From Brachionus koreanus (lineage: Eukaryota; Rotifera; Eurotatoria; Ploima; Brachionidae): a stretch of DNA of 64,000 nt. The stretch is from positions 466,599 to 530,598 of the forward strand of contig PJRA01000016.1 in NCBI GenBank assembly GCA_016987375.1, read 5' to 3'. A model generated the notes under the pieces. It was not told the origin of the DNA. It did not search any database and saw only the letters and a list, made by a program, of their open reading frames with translations. This document shows, in pieces, positions 24,621 through 34,004 of the stretch; the first letter of the stretch is position 1, and every line of letters begins with the position of its first letter. Made by a program: the position numbers and the translations under genes.

Positions 24621-24697
24621 AACTTTAACTGTTTGTCATAGTCTCGCGACCAGACACATTGATACACGCGAGGCTATCAAAAAACAGTAAAAGTGGA
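24621..24697 (+). ncRNA. microRNA-like hairpin A2
   Basis: 5' arm from CTTTAACTGTTT to CATAGTCTCGCG pairs with CGCGAGGCTAT...AAAACAGTAAAG: about 11 bp apical and 11 bp basal helices around a small internal loop, with a terminal loop of about 18 nt. This is the best-formed member of the cluster. The 3' arm is a family member. Confidence 0.7.
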
Positions 24698-24733
24698 ATT
24701 GAGAAAAACTAATTTTGTAGTTGAAAATGAGCA

Positions 24734-24818
24734 CAACAACTACTGCTTAGAACAGCTTCGCGTCAACTCCTCTTTTTCTAAAAATCGCGAGGCTATTGGT
24801 AAACAGTACTAATTGTAA
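24734..24818 (+). ncRNA. microRNA-like hairpin A3
   Basis: 5' arm TACTGCTT...AGCTTCGCG pairs with 3' arm CGCGAGGCTATTGGTAAACAGTA: 9 bp apical (one G-U) and about 8 bp basal (one C/A mismatch) around an internal loop. Terminal loop about 23 nt; one of the four copy A/copy B differences lies in it. Confidence 0.65.
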
Positions 24819-24855
24819 GTGAATTAATGTAATAGATGGATGAAAATTAAACTTG

Positions 24856-24926
24856 CTCAATGGTACTAAAACAGGGCATAGCGGTTGAATATTCCTACCC
24901 GCTATACCGTATTTTAGTGCATTGAA
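24856..24926 (+). ncRNA. microRNA-like hairpin A4 (different family)
   Basis: 5' arm CAATGGTACTAAAACAGGG... pairs with ...CCGTATTTTAGTGCATTG, closed at the top by CATAGCGG/CCGCTATA; terminal loop about 12-15 nt. It lacks the GCGAGGCTAT motif, so it is a second hairpin family inside the same cluster. Long stem with only scattered mismatches. Confidence 0.65.
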
Positions 24927-24965
24927 ACAAAGTAATTAGTTGATTTGAAATTGTTGTTTTTGTGC

Positions 24966-25044
24966 CCGAACGATTACTGCTTAAAAATACCCTCGCATTA
25001 GGCCTCATTTACAAGCGAGGCTATTTATAAACAGTTCTTTTTCG
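24966..25044 (+). ncRNA. microRNA-like hairpin A5
   Basis: 5' arm ACTGCTTAAAAATACCCTCGC against 3' arm GCGAGGCTATTTATAAACAGT: 18 of 21 positions pair, with isolated mismatches. The terminal loop (about 17 nt) contains another of the copy A/copy B differences. The 3' arm carries the family motif. Confidence 0.7.
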
Positions 25045-25059
25045 TGACATGACATATTG

Positions 25060-25149
25060 TTAGCTAAAGTTAAAAAATGATGAATGTTCTAATCGGTTTG
25101 GGTAATGCAAACTCGATTAAATAGAAGAGAGTGTGTTAGCTTAAAAGTG
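25060..25149. other. Non-homologous insert between duplicated blocks, copy A
   Basis: 90 bases with no counterpart in copy B (which has an unrelated 69 bases at 27984-28052). A weak inverted pairing (TTAGCTAAAGTT / GTTAGCTTAAAA) is visible. Confidence 0.6.
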
Positions 25150-25552
25150 TTAAGTTAAACTTTTAAACCGGGCCATTATGAATAAATAATTTAGTTCTCC
25201 ATTTAATACACATACTGTTTTCATTGAACAGGACCATCTTGTTTGTCTTCATTTTGACCTATTGATTCATTTGATTTGTGTAAGCTTATGATTTTTGTTT
25301 CTAAATAGAAGAAAAACTTTTTGAATGAATTAATTTTTTTAAAACAAGTGTTTATATAGCCGATGTACTTGTTAAAAAGTCTTATGAAAGTTGACTTGTA
25401 CGAGACACATAAACACATGCATTTTAACTAGTGAGTGTTCAAATCATATGCTTTTGGATTGAAAATCAACATGATTCTCGTTCTCCTACACACATTTACT
25501 CTCTTTCTATTTCACTCTGTAATGAATTACAAAATCATACATCAGTCTAGTC
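25150..25552. repeat. Duplicated block 2, copy A
   Basis: About 403 bases repeated essentially identically at 28053-28455. The 65-codon open frame inside (reverse strand, 25221-25418) is AT-biased and lacks coding character; I treat the block as non-coding. A weaker hairpin occupies about 25346-25418. Confidence 0.9.
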
Positions 25553-27370
25553 TCAATGCAGCAATAGTTTTTACTAAGGATTGTTTTTTTACAATAACGT
25601 TTCATCTGGAGCGATTCATTGTTTTAAGCGCATATTAGTGCGATTAGAGATTGTGTCTTTCATGTTCATAGTCCTTTATAAAAATTAAAAAAACAATTTC
25701 TAAACTAGTTTGATTTTAAATCACTCAATTAGTTTTTATTTGAAAATAATTCGTTTCAACAAGTTTAGTTATTATTAATTTATCTCTTTTATAAATATTT
25801 TTTTTCATTTAGATTTATTTTATTTTGTATTTAATATTTACTTGTTTAGGACAAATTTCAAACAGATTTTTAAGATAAAATTTAATAAAATAATTTAAAG
25901 AAATTTAGAAATTTTTCATCATTTAAGAGAGTATTTTGTCGTATTTTTTTCATTTTAGTTAATTATAATTTTTCTTAGAAAGCAAGAATTTTTGTTTTAA
26001 TTGTATTTGAAGTTTATCATACCTCATTTTTATTTGAAAAATGTACAATAATAATATACCGTAAAAATTGAAAAGCTTCATAAACATTCTTTGGCTTTAT
26101 GATATTTATAAATTTGTTTATAAAACTCTAATTTTTTGAAAAAAATTAAAGCAATTTAGATTTTTCATTTAATAAAAAATCTAATATTTTTTCCTCTAAA
26201 TATATCAGAAAAAATAAAAAAATAAATAGAGCTCTCTATCAACTTCAGATTTTATTTTTTTGATTGACTTTTATTCAAATTTTCGAGAATATTCTAATTT
26301 TAAAATTCACATTTTTTTTGTATAAATCAGAATAACATATAAATTTTTTGTCAGCTTTTAAATAATAACAATAATCTTCATTGAAATAAATGACTGTGTC
26401 TCAGAGAAAGCAATTAATGAATTTGAAAGTTTAAAATTTTATTATAAAAATTAAAAAGATTGATTTCTCGTTTAAAATTACAATTTAAAATATTTTAGTT
26501 TTCAGTAATATAAAATTAAATTTAGTTTGATTAAAGCTTTATTTTTAGTTGAAATTTTTAATTTTCTATTTAACGAATAATGAATTATTATTAACTGTCT
26601 TAATAAATTAAACATTAAAATTAAAGTTCAATAAATGTTAAAAATTATTTATGAAAGATTGTTAATAAATTTTGATTTTTGTGAAAAAAAATCCCAATTT
26701 TACATTATTTATTATAACATTAAATTAATTAGTGTAAACGAGCATGAATTTAATAATATTGGTAGAAACAAACAACGAAAATTGTACTAGAGTGGGACTA
26801 AAATTGTAATCCTGTTTTGTTGATTTAGTCAGACTATGTTGAGAGTAGAATAATTAAAGTTCGTGTGAAGCAAAAATTCTACACAATAAAATTTTAATCA
26901 ACTACTAAATAGTATCTAAAATAGGCTTCAGTTCTTTAAAAAAAAAAATCTTCCTCCAAAATAGACATTAATTTTTTGGATTTTCATTTCTATTAGTTTT
27001 ATAATTGCTTCTATATACATAAAAATTTTCCAAAAAATGGTTTTCTAAAGGATTTTTTGATCAATACATGGTACCAAAGACCGCGGTGGATGCTATATTT
27101 AATAAGAAGCGGTTAACTAAAGTTTTTAAATATATTTATATATTTGAGTAAAGTGAATTCATATTTTAAGAAAAATAATAATTTTAGGTATATGTGTCGG
27201 TAATATAGGAAAAAAAGGAATTAATGGATTTTCAAATTGGCAAAATAATTTAGGTAGAAATTTTAAAAAATTTAAATTTATTAAATCATAAACATTTATT
27301 AATTAAACTAAACTAAAAAATAACAAAAAATTTGAATTTATAATGACGAATCTAAAAAAAGATTTAGTTG
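25553..27370. other. Spacer between the two copies
   Basis: 1.8 kb of AT-rich sequence. Short frames only, no hairpins of the cluster type and no gene seen. Confidence 0.4.
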
Positions 27371-27424
27371 TTCATTTTATTTATTTTATTATAAAAAATA
27401 AGATATGATGATAACAAGTCCAGA

Positions 27425-27491
27425 ATATCGACTATTTGCAATAGCCAGGCACTAGGTACACAGCTAGCGAGGCTATTGACAAACAGTGAAA
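27425..27491 (+). ncRNA. microRNA-like hairpin B1
   Basis: Identical to A1 in both arms and loop. Confidence 0.65.
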
Positions 27492-27543
27492 CACTGATAC
27501 TTTAATTATTTAACAATAATTAACCAAGTCGGTGTGATTATTC

Positions 27544-27620
27544 AACTTTAACTGTTTGTCATAGTCTCGCGACCAGACACATTGATACACGCGAGGCTAT
27601 CAAAAAACAGTAAAAGTGGA
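27544..27620 (+). ncRNA. microRNA-like hairpin B2
   Basis: Identical to A2 in arms and loop. Confidence 0.7.
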
Positions 27621-27657
27621 ATTGAGAAAAAACTAATTTTGTAGTTGAAAATGTGCA

Positions 27658-27742
27658 CAACAACTACTGCTTAGAACAGCTTCGCGTCAATTCCTCTTTT
27701 TCTAAAAATCGCGAGGCTATTGGTAAACAGTACTAATTGTAA
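27658..27742 (+). ncRNA. microRNA-like hairpin B3
   Basis: Arms identical to A3; one C/T difference in the terminal loop (GTCAATTCC against GTCAACTCC). Confidence 0.65.
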
Positions 27743-27779
27743 GTGAATTAATGTAATAGATGGATGAAAATTAAACTTG

Positions 27780-27850
27780 CTCAATGGTACTAAAACAGGG
27801 CATAGCGGTTGAATATTCCTACCCGCTATACCGTATTTTAGTGCATTGAA
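27780..27850 (+). ncRNA. microRNA-like hairpin B4
   Basis: Identical to A4. Confidence 0.65.
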
Positions 27851-27889
27851 ACAAAGTAATTAGTTGATTTGAAATTGTTGTTTTTGTGC

Positions 27890-27968
27890 CCGAACGATTA
27901 CTGCTTAAAAATACCCTCGCATTAGGCATCATTTACAAGCGAGGCTATTTATAAACAGTTCTTTTTCG
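27890..27968 (+). ncRNA. microRNA-like hairpin B5
   Basis: Arms identical to A5; one loop difference (AGGCATC against AGGCCTC). Confidence 0.7.
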
Positions 27969-28052
27969 TGACATGACATATTGATATCTAAAATAAGATT
28001 TTAATATAGCTCTTAAAATTGCTGTTCTAATAAATCAAGTTTTTAAATTGCC

Positions 28053-28455
28053 TTAAGTTAAACTTTTAAACCGGGCCATTATGAATAAATAATTTAGTTC
28101 TCCATTTAATACACATACTGTTTTCATTGAACAGGACCATCTTGTTTGTCTTCATTTTGACCTATTGATTCATTTGATTTGTGTAAGCTTATGATTTTTG
28201 TTTCTAAATAGAAGAAAAACTTTTTGAATGAATTAATTTTTTTAAAACAAGTGTTTATATAGCCGATGTACTTGTTAAAAAGTCTTATGAAAGTTGACTT
28301 GTACGAGACACATAAACACATGCATTTTAACTAGTGAGTGTTCAAATCATATGCTTTTGGATTGAAAATCAACATGATTCTCGTTCTCCTACACACATTT
28401 ACTCTCTTTCTATTTCACTCTGTAATGAATTACAAAATCATACATCAGTCTAGTC
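28053..28455. repeat. Duplicated block 2, copy B
   Basis: Second copy of 25150-25552, offset 2903 bases. Homology ends sharply at TCTAGTC (28455). Confidence 0.9.
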
Positions 28456-28878
28456 CAAAATTAAAATTTAATTTTCAGAGTTTGTCCTCCTTTATAACGT
28501 CAGAACTATCAAAATATTTGAATCTTTAAAATTTGAAACAAAAATTCTTTTTAGAAGTCTAAAGTTTCATTTTGATATATTCTTTATTTTTAATGAATTA
28601 AAAATAAATAAACTTTTAAAAAAAATTAAATCAATAATTAATTTGATAAAATTTTTGTTAAGACAAATATTATGTCTATACAAAAAAATAAATAAATTCA
28701 TAGTTTCATATCGTCTCCATTTTCAGAAGCATGCTCCACCTTAAATAAACTTTCAATTTCACCACCAAAAATTTTTTATTGATATTTCTTAAATAATTTA
28801 TTATAGTTCACACATAAAATAATATGCTCTCTTTAATTATTATTATATCATTATATTCATTATCCATTCCTTTTTCAA
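28456..28878. other. Spacer before the basic TM protein
   Basis: AT-rich, no gene seen. Includes the presumed promoter and 5' leader of the next gene. Confidence 0.4.
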
Positions 28879-29736
28879 ATGAAATCAAATATTAATGAAT
28901 ATTATAAAAAATATAGTTTAAAAAGTCCAATTTTAAAACTAGAAAATATTGATAATTATTTGAAAATGAATTCGACAAAAACCGAGTCAATGCGTCTAAG
29001 GACACGTACATCAACTAGAAAAACTTCTGATGAAAGCATGCATTCAGACATTTTAGTTGAGAGACCCAAGAGGCGCAAGTCAGCAGATCCAGCCAACGAT
29101 CCGGCAAAGCGCTCAACCCAAAGGTCCAAATCAAGCCGAAATAGAAGTAATAGCCGAAGTAGATCTAACAAAACAAATACACCCAAATTATATACAAAAA
29201 AAGATTTGGAAACAAGTCCCGTCAAGACCCGTTCTCGTCGCAAGACAGCCACCAAAACTACTAGTGAGACTGAGAAAGTACACGAACCAGATATAATTGA
29301 AGTTGAAACCATCAAGACTACATTTGCTTCTTGTGAATATGATATCGTTGAAAGACCAAAAGAACAATCAAAAGAACAAATTAGCTCTTCTAATTTAAAT
29401 GAAAATATCAGTTCGGAACACAGATTTGAAGATGATGAAATTCAAGATACAAAAAATAGAGAGAAAAATTTCAACGAAAATGAATTAATCAAAGACAAAG
29501 ACACCAAAGGTTGTAGTTATTACAATGCCGGTTATCTTAGATTCACTACTTGTACAGTTCTTCGAATGTTTTTAGCAACATTTATGTTCTTAGTCATTTT
29601 AACTGTTCTTAATAACATTTACAAATTTGAATCTCTTACTCAATTAAGTGATAAATGGCCCTCTATATCGTCTTTTAAAAAGAATATAGATCAATCAATT
29701 CATTCATTTACTAATTTTGTCTTCGAATTATTTTAA
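28879..29736 (+). CDS. Basic, Ser/Arg-rich single-TM protein (unrecognised)
   Basis: Uninterrupted frame of 285 codons. The first ATG is at 28879; the ATG at 28966 (MNSTKTESMRLRTRTSTRK) is an alternative start. Residues about 38-130 are very basic with RS/SR dipeptides (RSKSSRNRSNSRSRSNK) and KKDLETSPVKTRSRRK, suggesting nucleic-acid or chromatin contact or a nuclear localisation signal. The middle is acidic and polar. A single hydrophobic helix lies at about 225-245 (TVLRMFLATFMFLVILTVL), followed by about 40 residues. A basic N-terminal domain plus one C-proximal TM is the plan of several inner-nuclear-membrane proteins (LAP2/LEM type), but I see no LEM motif, so this is only a suggestion. 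Codon use looks coding throughout. Confidence 0.7.
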   Translation: MKSNINEYYKKYSLKSPILKLENIDNYLKMNSTKTESMRLRTRTSTRKTSDESMHSDILVERPKRRKSADPANDPAKRSTQRSKSSRNRSNSRSRSNKTNTPKLYTKKDLETSPVKTRSRRKTATKTTSETEKVHEPDIIEVETIKTTFASCEYDIVERPKEQSKEQISSSNLNENISSEHRFEDDEIQDTKNREKNFNENELIKDKDTKGCSYYNAGYLRFTTCTVLRMFLATFMFLVILTVLNNIYKFESLTQLSDKWPSISSFKKNIDQSIHSFTNFVFELF

Positions 29737-30150
29737 ATTGTTGTTTTTTTTTTTATTATTATTAATTCAATTTTTAAATTTTCATTTTAAATGAAATTTT
29801 TAGACATCATTTTTAATTGTAAATTTTTATTTGCTTTCAAATAAATTTCTAATTTACAAAAAAAATTATTTTTGTTGTTATTGTTGTAAAAGTTTCTGAT
29901 AAAGAATTAATTTTATGAAATAGAGGTAGAAGTTCTTCAAGATCAATTATTAACTCTTATAAACGTTATGTATTTATCGAGATTAAAAATTTATTTTTCT
30001 ACTGCTAAATGAAAAAATGATATCAAATTAATTTTTTTTAAAATTTTTTATTAGAAGATAAATTTAAAAAATTAACTCTTCTTGGTAAACGTTTTCATTC
30101 AAAAAATTCCAATGATGAATATCCAACACTGATGAATAGTTGACTTATCC
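29737..30150. other. 3' flank, no gene seen
   Basis: 3' untranslated tail with AATAAA-like signals, then AT-rich spacer. Confidence 0.4.
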
Positions 30151-30421
30151 TAACACTAGAAAGCCCGACTGAATATTAATAAAAATTTCAAATTTAGTTA
30201 TTTATTATTTAATTCAGTTAGCGCCATATTCTGGCGATATAAAAAAAATGTAAAAATTTTGATTTTGTATTTTTTCTGAGAATTAATTAAATTTTTTAAG
30301 AATCAAAAACAGTATTGTTAGCTTTACAAGCTATTCTATAAAATTTTATTTCTATCAAAAATATTTGAGTTATATTTTTTTAAAAGGGCTCCAAAAAAAC
30401 CCTCGAGTTTTTTTAGTGTTA
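30151..30421 (+). mobile_element. MITE family A, copy 2
   Basis: Starts AACACTAGAAAGCCCGACTG and ends with the reverse complement of AACACTAAAAAAACTCGAGG. The termini correspond to those of 12765-12983 but in opposite orientation. About 270 bp, non-coding. Confidence 0.65.
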
Positions 30422-30865
30422 AATCTCAATTTTCAATTGTTTAAGATTCCATCTAATTTTTATTCAATTAAGAATCTAAAAAATATCACATGTTATTCAC
30501 AATGATTTAAAGATAAGAAAACTAATAAAAAATTTTTTTTTTATTTTTTTGCAGTTTTTTTGTATTTTGTTTAAGCTTCTAACAAAAAAATTCTTTTTAT
30601 CAAATTATAAAACATTACGAAACATTCAGATATGATTAAAATCGACAAACAGTAATTTAGTTTTACCGAACTAAAAATCAAGTTTACTTTAGTTTGTCGA
30701 TAGACTACAAATTTAATTAATTTTATCTTAGAATAAATTTTATCTCTTAATTTATTTAGTTTTTTTTTTAAATAAAAAAATTGACTTTTTTATAGCAGAA
30801 TTAAAATCATAAAATTTGAAAAATCAAATTAGGAAGTTAAACTAAAATTATTTCATAAAAATAAA
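30422..30865. other. Upstream flank of the GPCR
   Basis: AT-rich. A palindromic phrase (CGACAAACAGTAA ... AAACTAAAGT-type, about 30640-30710) is visible; no gene. Confidence 0.35.
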
Positions 30866-31828
30866 ATGGCAGAAAATTTTTTTATGTCAGCTATTGGTTT
30901 GTATTGTTTATTGCTTATTATTATCGGAACGATCGGAAACTTACTGACCATTTATATTTGCCTGCGAAGACGCCTGAGGTCCTACACTACGTTTATATTC
31001 ATAGTATTCATGTGCATTTGTGACACTTTTTCTTTGTACATTTGGTGCCTTGATCACTTTATGGAACCATTTTTTAGCTTAACCATTGAAGAATTGAGTC
31101 CGATTACATGCCGGATCGGCTTTTTTGTTCAATTTTTTTCTCTGCAATCGTCATCTTGGCTTTTGGTCATGTCCAGTTTGGATCGATATTTGGGGGTCAG
31201 AATAAAGCAATGGCGCACTATTTATTTTAAAGCAAACCAAGCATTATTTTGCTCGTTTTCAATTGTAGCCCTATCTTTAATCGCCAATTCTCAGCTGTTG
31301 GTTTTAGGCATGGAAAAAAATAAAATCCACGAGTGTTATTCAAGAAATTCAGTTGAAGATTGGATCAATACATGGAAACGAGTTCATACGTACATTTATT
31401 CTATTGTGCCATCTGTTTCTTTGTTTTTAATTAACACAATTTTGTTCTATACAACTTGGAAAAAAAGTGTATCAATTAATGTATCAAATGACGGAAGTGA
31501 GTCATCTAGATCTGGGAAAAAAAAATTCGGTCTTGTAATAACAATCTTTACCTTTGGTTTTATGTTGACTACTCTACCTTCAGCCATTATAACAGGCTTT
31601 TTTTATACAAAATTAAGCTCACATGAAAAAACTAAAATTTACATTTTCATATGCGATTCGTTGTCTTTTTCGTTCCATAGTTCAAAATTTGTGGTCTTGT
31701 ATATTTGCAATTATCAATTCAAAAAAGAAGTTATGGCATTTTCTCAAGAAATACTGGCCAAAATGAAATGTTTACATCAAAAATTCTACTCTAACAACTC
31801 TAATTCAATCACTGAATCGAGTTATTAG
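30866..31828 (+). CDS. Rhodopsin-family G protein-coupled receptor (orphan, peptide-receptor-like)
   Basis: Intronless 320-aa protein with seven hydrophobic helices. Diagnostic features: GN in TM1 (IIGTIGNLLTIYICL), a Cys at the top of TM3 (SPITCRIGFF) with a partner Cys in the second extracellular loop (HECYS), DRY after TM3 (MSSLDRYLGV), a TM5 with a Pro (IVPSVSLFLINTILFY), and TM6 after a basic loop (SGKKKFGLVITIFTFGFML). TM7 lacks canonical NPxxY (SFHSSKFVVLY instead), a substitution seen in divergent invertebrate peptide receptors. The C-tail is short and Ser-rich. It would signal from the plasma membrane to heterotrimeric G proteins; the ligand is unknown. It resembles FMRFamide-type or other expanded lophotrochozoan orphan receptors. 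Confidence 0.85.
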   Translation: MAENFFMSAIGLYCLLLIIIGTIGNLLTIYICLRRRLRSYTTFIFIVFMCICDTFSLYIWCLDHFMEPFFSLTIEELSPITCRIGFFVQFFSLQSSSWLLVMSSLDRYLGVRIKQWRTIYFKANQALFCSFSIVALSLIANSQLLVLGMEKNKIHECYSRNSVEDWINTWKRVHTYIYSIVPSVSLFLINTILFYTTWKKSVSINVSNDGSESSRSGKKKFGLVITIFTFGFMLTTLPSAIITGFFYTKLSSHEKTKIYIFICDSLSFSFHSSKFVVLYICNYQFKKEVMAFSQEILAKMKCLHQKFYSNNSNSITESSY

Positions 31829-31974
31829 AAAATAATTAACTTTTAATTTAGTAATTAAAATAAAATTTAAAACAAAAATTTTTTTATCTATTTTTTACTT
31901 TATCTAACATTTTTTAGAAATATTTAAAAAAAAAAAAAGAAGTTGTAGAAAATGAGAAAAATTAAGAAAATAGA

Positions 31975-32040
31975 AAACCATTTTATCAAAATAGATTATT
32001 TCTTTAAGAAGAATTTCCAATCCATTTGTCATCAAGATTT
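31975..32040 (-). promoter_or_regulatory. SECIS element (type II) in the selenoprotein N 3' UTR
   Basis: On the reverse strand, 29 bases after the stop: ATGA (32032-32029), a helix arm CAAATGGATT, GG, unpaired AA (32016-32015), a mini-helix TTCTT-CTTA-AAGAA, the returning arm AATCTATTT, and TGAT (31988-31985). The quartet aligns as U-U, G-A, A-G, C-U, followed by about 9 bp including one G-U. AA lies 12 nt after ATGA. All core SECIS landmarks are present, and the apical mini-helix makes it form II. Confidence 0.92.
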
Positions 32041-32060
32041 TTTATTTAAATATTTTCGGA

Positions 32061-34004
32061 TTAATTTTTCTCATATTTTTTCAATGCTTCTTGTAAAAAT
32101 TTTGCATATACCATGCTGACTGAGTCCTCATAAATTCCGTTGCTGACATCCACATGATCGATTTCTTTATTAGACATTTCTAGAAGATCGTTGGCATTCA
32201 ATTGATGAATAATTCTTCCATCTGCATCCATTATGTAAGACATGACAGGAAATTTATAAGAATCTAGTGGCAACTTGCATCTTTTTTTATCATCAGAAGA
32301 AACATCAGTATTATTCAAACAATTCTTTAAATATATAAAAAATTTTAGATTAATTTTTTTTTCAACTTTTATTTTTACTTCTAAATCTACAATCAAAGAC
32401 CAGCTGCTAACGAACTTTTCATCGAGCAGCTTCATTACGGCCGAACTCTCGAGAGCAGTTTCTCTTAGAGTTCGGCCCGAGCCTCAGCAGGACTGGTCAT
32501 CCAAAGCACCCCATAGCAAAATATAATGAACAAATTTGTTCAATTCTTGGGCTTTTTTAAATGATTCCAAAAATGAATAGTAAGTTATTTTCTTAAAAGG
32601 ATAAAAAGCCCTTTCAAGCAAAGAAAAAGCTTCGCTTTCATCAATTTCTTCATCCCATTTAATCAATTTTATCATATTTTCATATCTTTTTTGATTCATT
32701 GGTTTCATCAATGAATCGGAAACTTTAATTTTTTTAACTTGATCATTTTCTGTATGATTTGTGACCGATTTTAGCGAAGGCATTGATGAAACTATTTCCA
32801 TTCGATTCACATATCCAATATCAACCTCCATATTTTCGTTTATGTCATTCAACCATTCCATATCTATAAGAACACTTTAGTCACTTCAATCAGAACAACA
32901 AGTTCAATTCACCTATGTTCAAGCGTTTTTCATTGGGAACATATATATTAAAGTATTCAATGTGACTTGAATCTTTGGAAATGATTAAGCGACCGTTAAA
33001 TTGGGCTGGAGTGAACCAAAATGGCAAATATGGTGGATCATTTAGTTGAAATTCAGCATGAATTCTTTTTAATAATTAAAATTGTTTTTTTTTTTTTAAA
33101 TAATAAATAGATACCTAAAAAAAATGTCTAAATAATTTCCATTTTTTGCGCGAAGAACCAAAGAAGTACCTTGAGGTGCAAAACGAGACATCAAAAATGG
33201 CTTCTTGTGAAACATTTGAAGTAGTCTGAACAAAATGATCTGATTATGATCCGGCTCTGGTGGATTATATCTTTTGTTAGATAGCTGGTTCGAGTCTCTT
33301 TTCAACCTTGGAATCAAATCCCACACTTGGCCTATTTTGACATTGTCTACATCTTGAGGCAACAAAAACCTGAATTCTTTGCAACCAAAATTCAACACAG
33401 GTCGGTTTGGCTCTTTCCAATTTTTCAAATTTTTTATCGAGTCTGAATTAGTCTAAAAAATTCATCAAAAAAGAAAATAATTTTTTTTCTTCCTAAATTT
33501 ATATTTTACCAAAAATTCATATTTGTTCGAATTTAATTTAGTCACATCTAGTGGTTCATAAAAAGCATTTAGAGTAATAAATTCATCATCATCCGATATA
33601 GCCACATCATAGTCATGTTCTAACTTTGAAAAATTAATTTTTAATTTATTATAAACAAAATCAAAAATAGTATTTAATACTTTAATTTCTAGAAATTTAA
33701 GTGCCAAAGGCTCAAATTCATCTATGTCAATTGTGCCATCAGAATTAAGATCATATTTTTGATACAAAAGCAGAACATCTGTTGATATTGGCAAAGTTGA
33801 ATCAAAGCCCTGATTATGACCCAAACTTGAATTGGTAAAACAGAAATTAGCTATGATTATAGAGCTAATAAGGGAAAAAATTAAAATCTTAAAAGTAGAT
33901 TTTTTGCATTCTATTGTGTAATTGTCGTTCGCTATTGATGATCTATTTATTGAAGAAGCCAGATTTGTTTCATCGTCTCCAATACCTTTTTTGTGTCGTT
34001 TCAT
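32061..34004 (-). CDS. SELENON: Selenoprotein N, with UGA read as selenocysteine
   Basis: Five exons on the reverse strand: 34004-33510, 33452-33115, 33064-32913, 32863-32379, 32324-32061. Phases match and the total is 1734 nt, or 577 aa (human is about 590). N-terminal TM helix (ILIFSLISSIIIANF), then an EF-hand (DLNSDGTIDIDEF), then conserved SelN blocks including RIHAEFQLNDPPYLPFWFTP, FNIYVPNEKRLNIDMEW and [20 protein letters not shown]. The redox motif SC-U-G uses an in-frame TGA at 32486-32484 (residue 455). The protein is an ER-membrane oxidoreductase linked to calcium handling (SERCA regulation) in other animals. The SECIS follows the stop. The last intron is only 54 nt. Decoding needs tRNA-Sec, EFsec and SBP2, which must be encoded elsewhere. 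Without the UGA read-through the two halves look like separate small ORFs. Confidence 0.95.

Larger units (their letters stand above)
24448..25059. repeat. Duplicated block 1, copy A (hairpin cluster)
   Basis: About 612 bases repeated almost perfectly at 27371-27983. I count four differences, all outside the paired arms: one extra A in a spacer, an A/T change in a spacer, and single changes in the loops of hairpins 3 and 5. The block holds five tandem hairpins annotated separately. There is no meaningful ORF. Confidence 0.95.
27371..27983. repeat. Duplicated block 1, copy B (hairpin cluster)
   Basis: Second copy of 24448-25059 in direct orientation, 2923 bases away. It carries the same five hairpins in the same order and spacing. 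Confidence 0.95.

Noticed and set aside
24448..25059. CRISPR-like reading of the recurrent GCGAGGCTAT motif
   Set aside because: Repeats are unevenly spaced (50-230 bases), lie in hairpin arms with compensatory partners, and the genome is eukaryotic.
25221..25418. 65-codon reverse frame, identical in both duplicated copies (also 28124-28321)
   Set aside because: Identity follows from the recent duplication; AT-driven composition, no domain, and it overlaps a possible hairpin.
32484..32486. TGA as a nonsense mutation making selenoprotein N a pseudogene
   Set aside because: It sits exactly at the Sec position, all other codons are intact on both sides, and a good SECIS follows.
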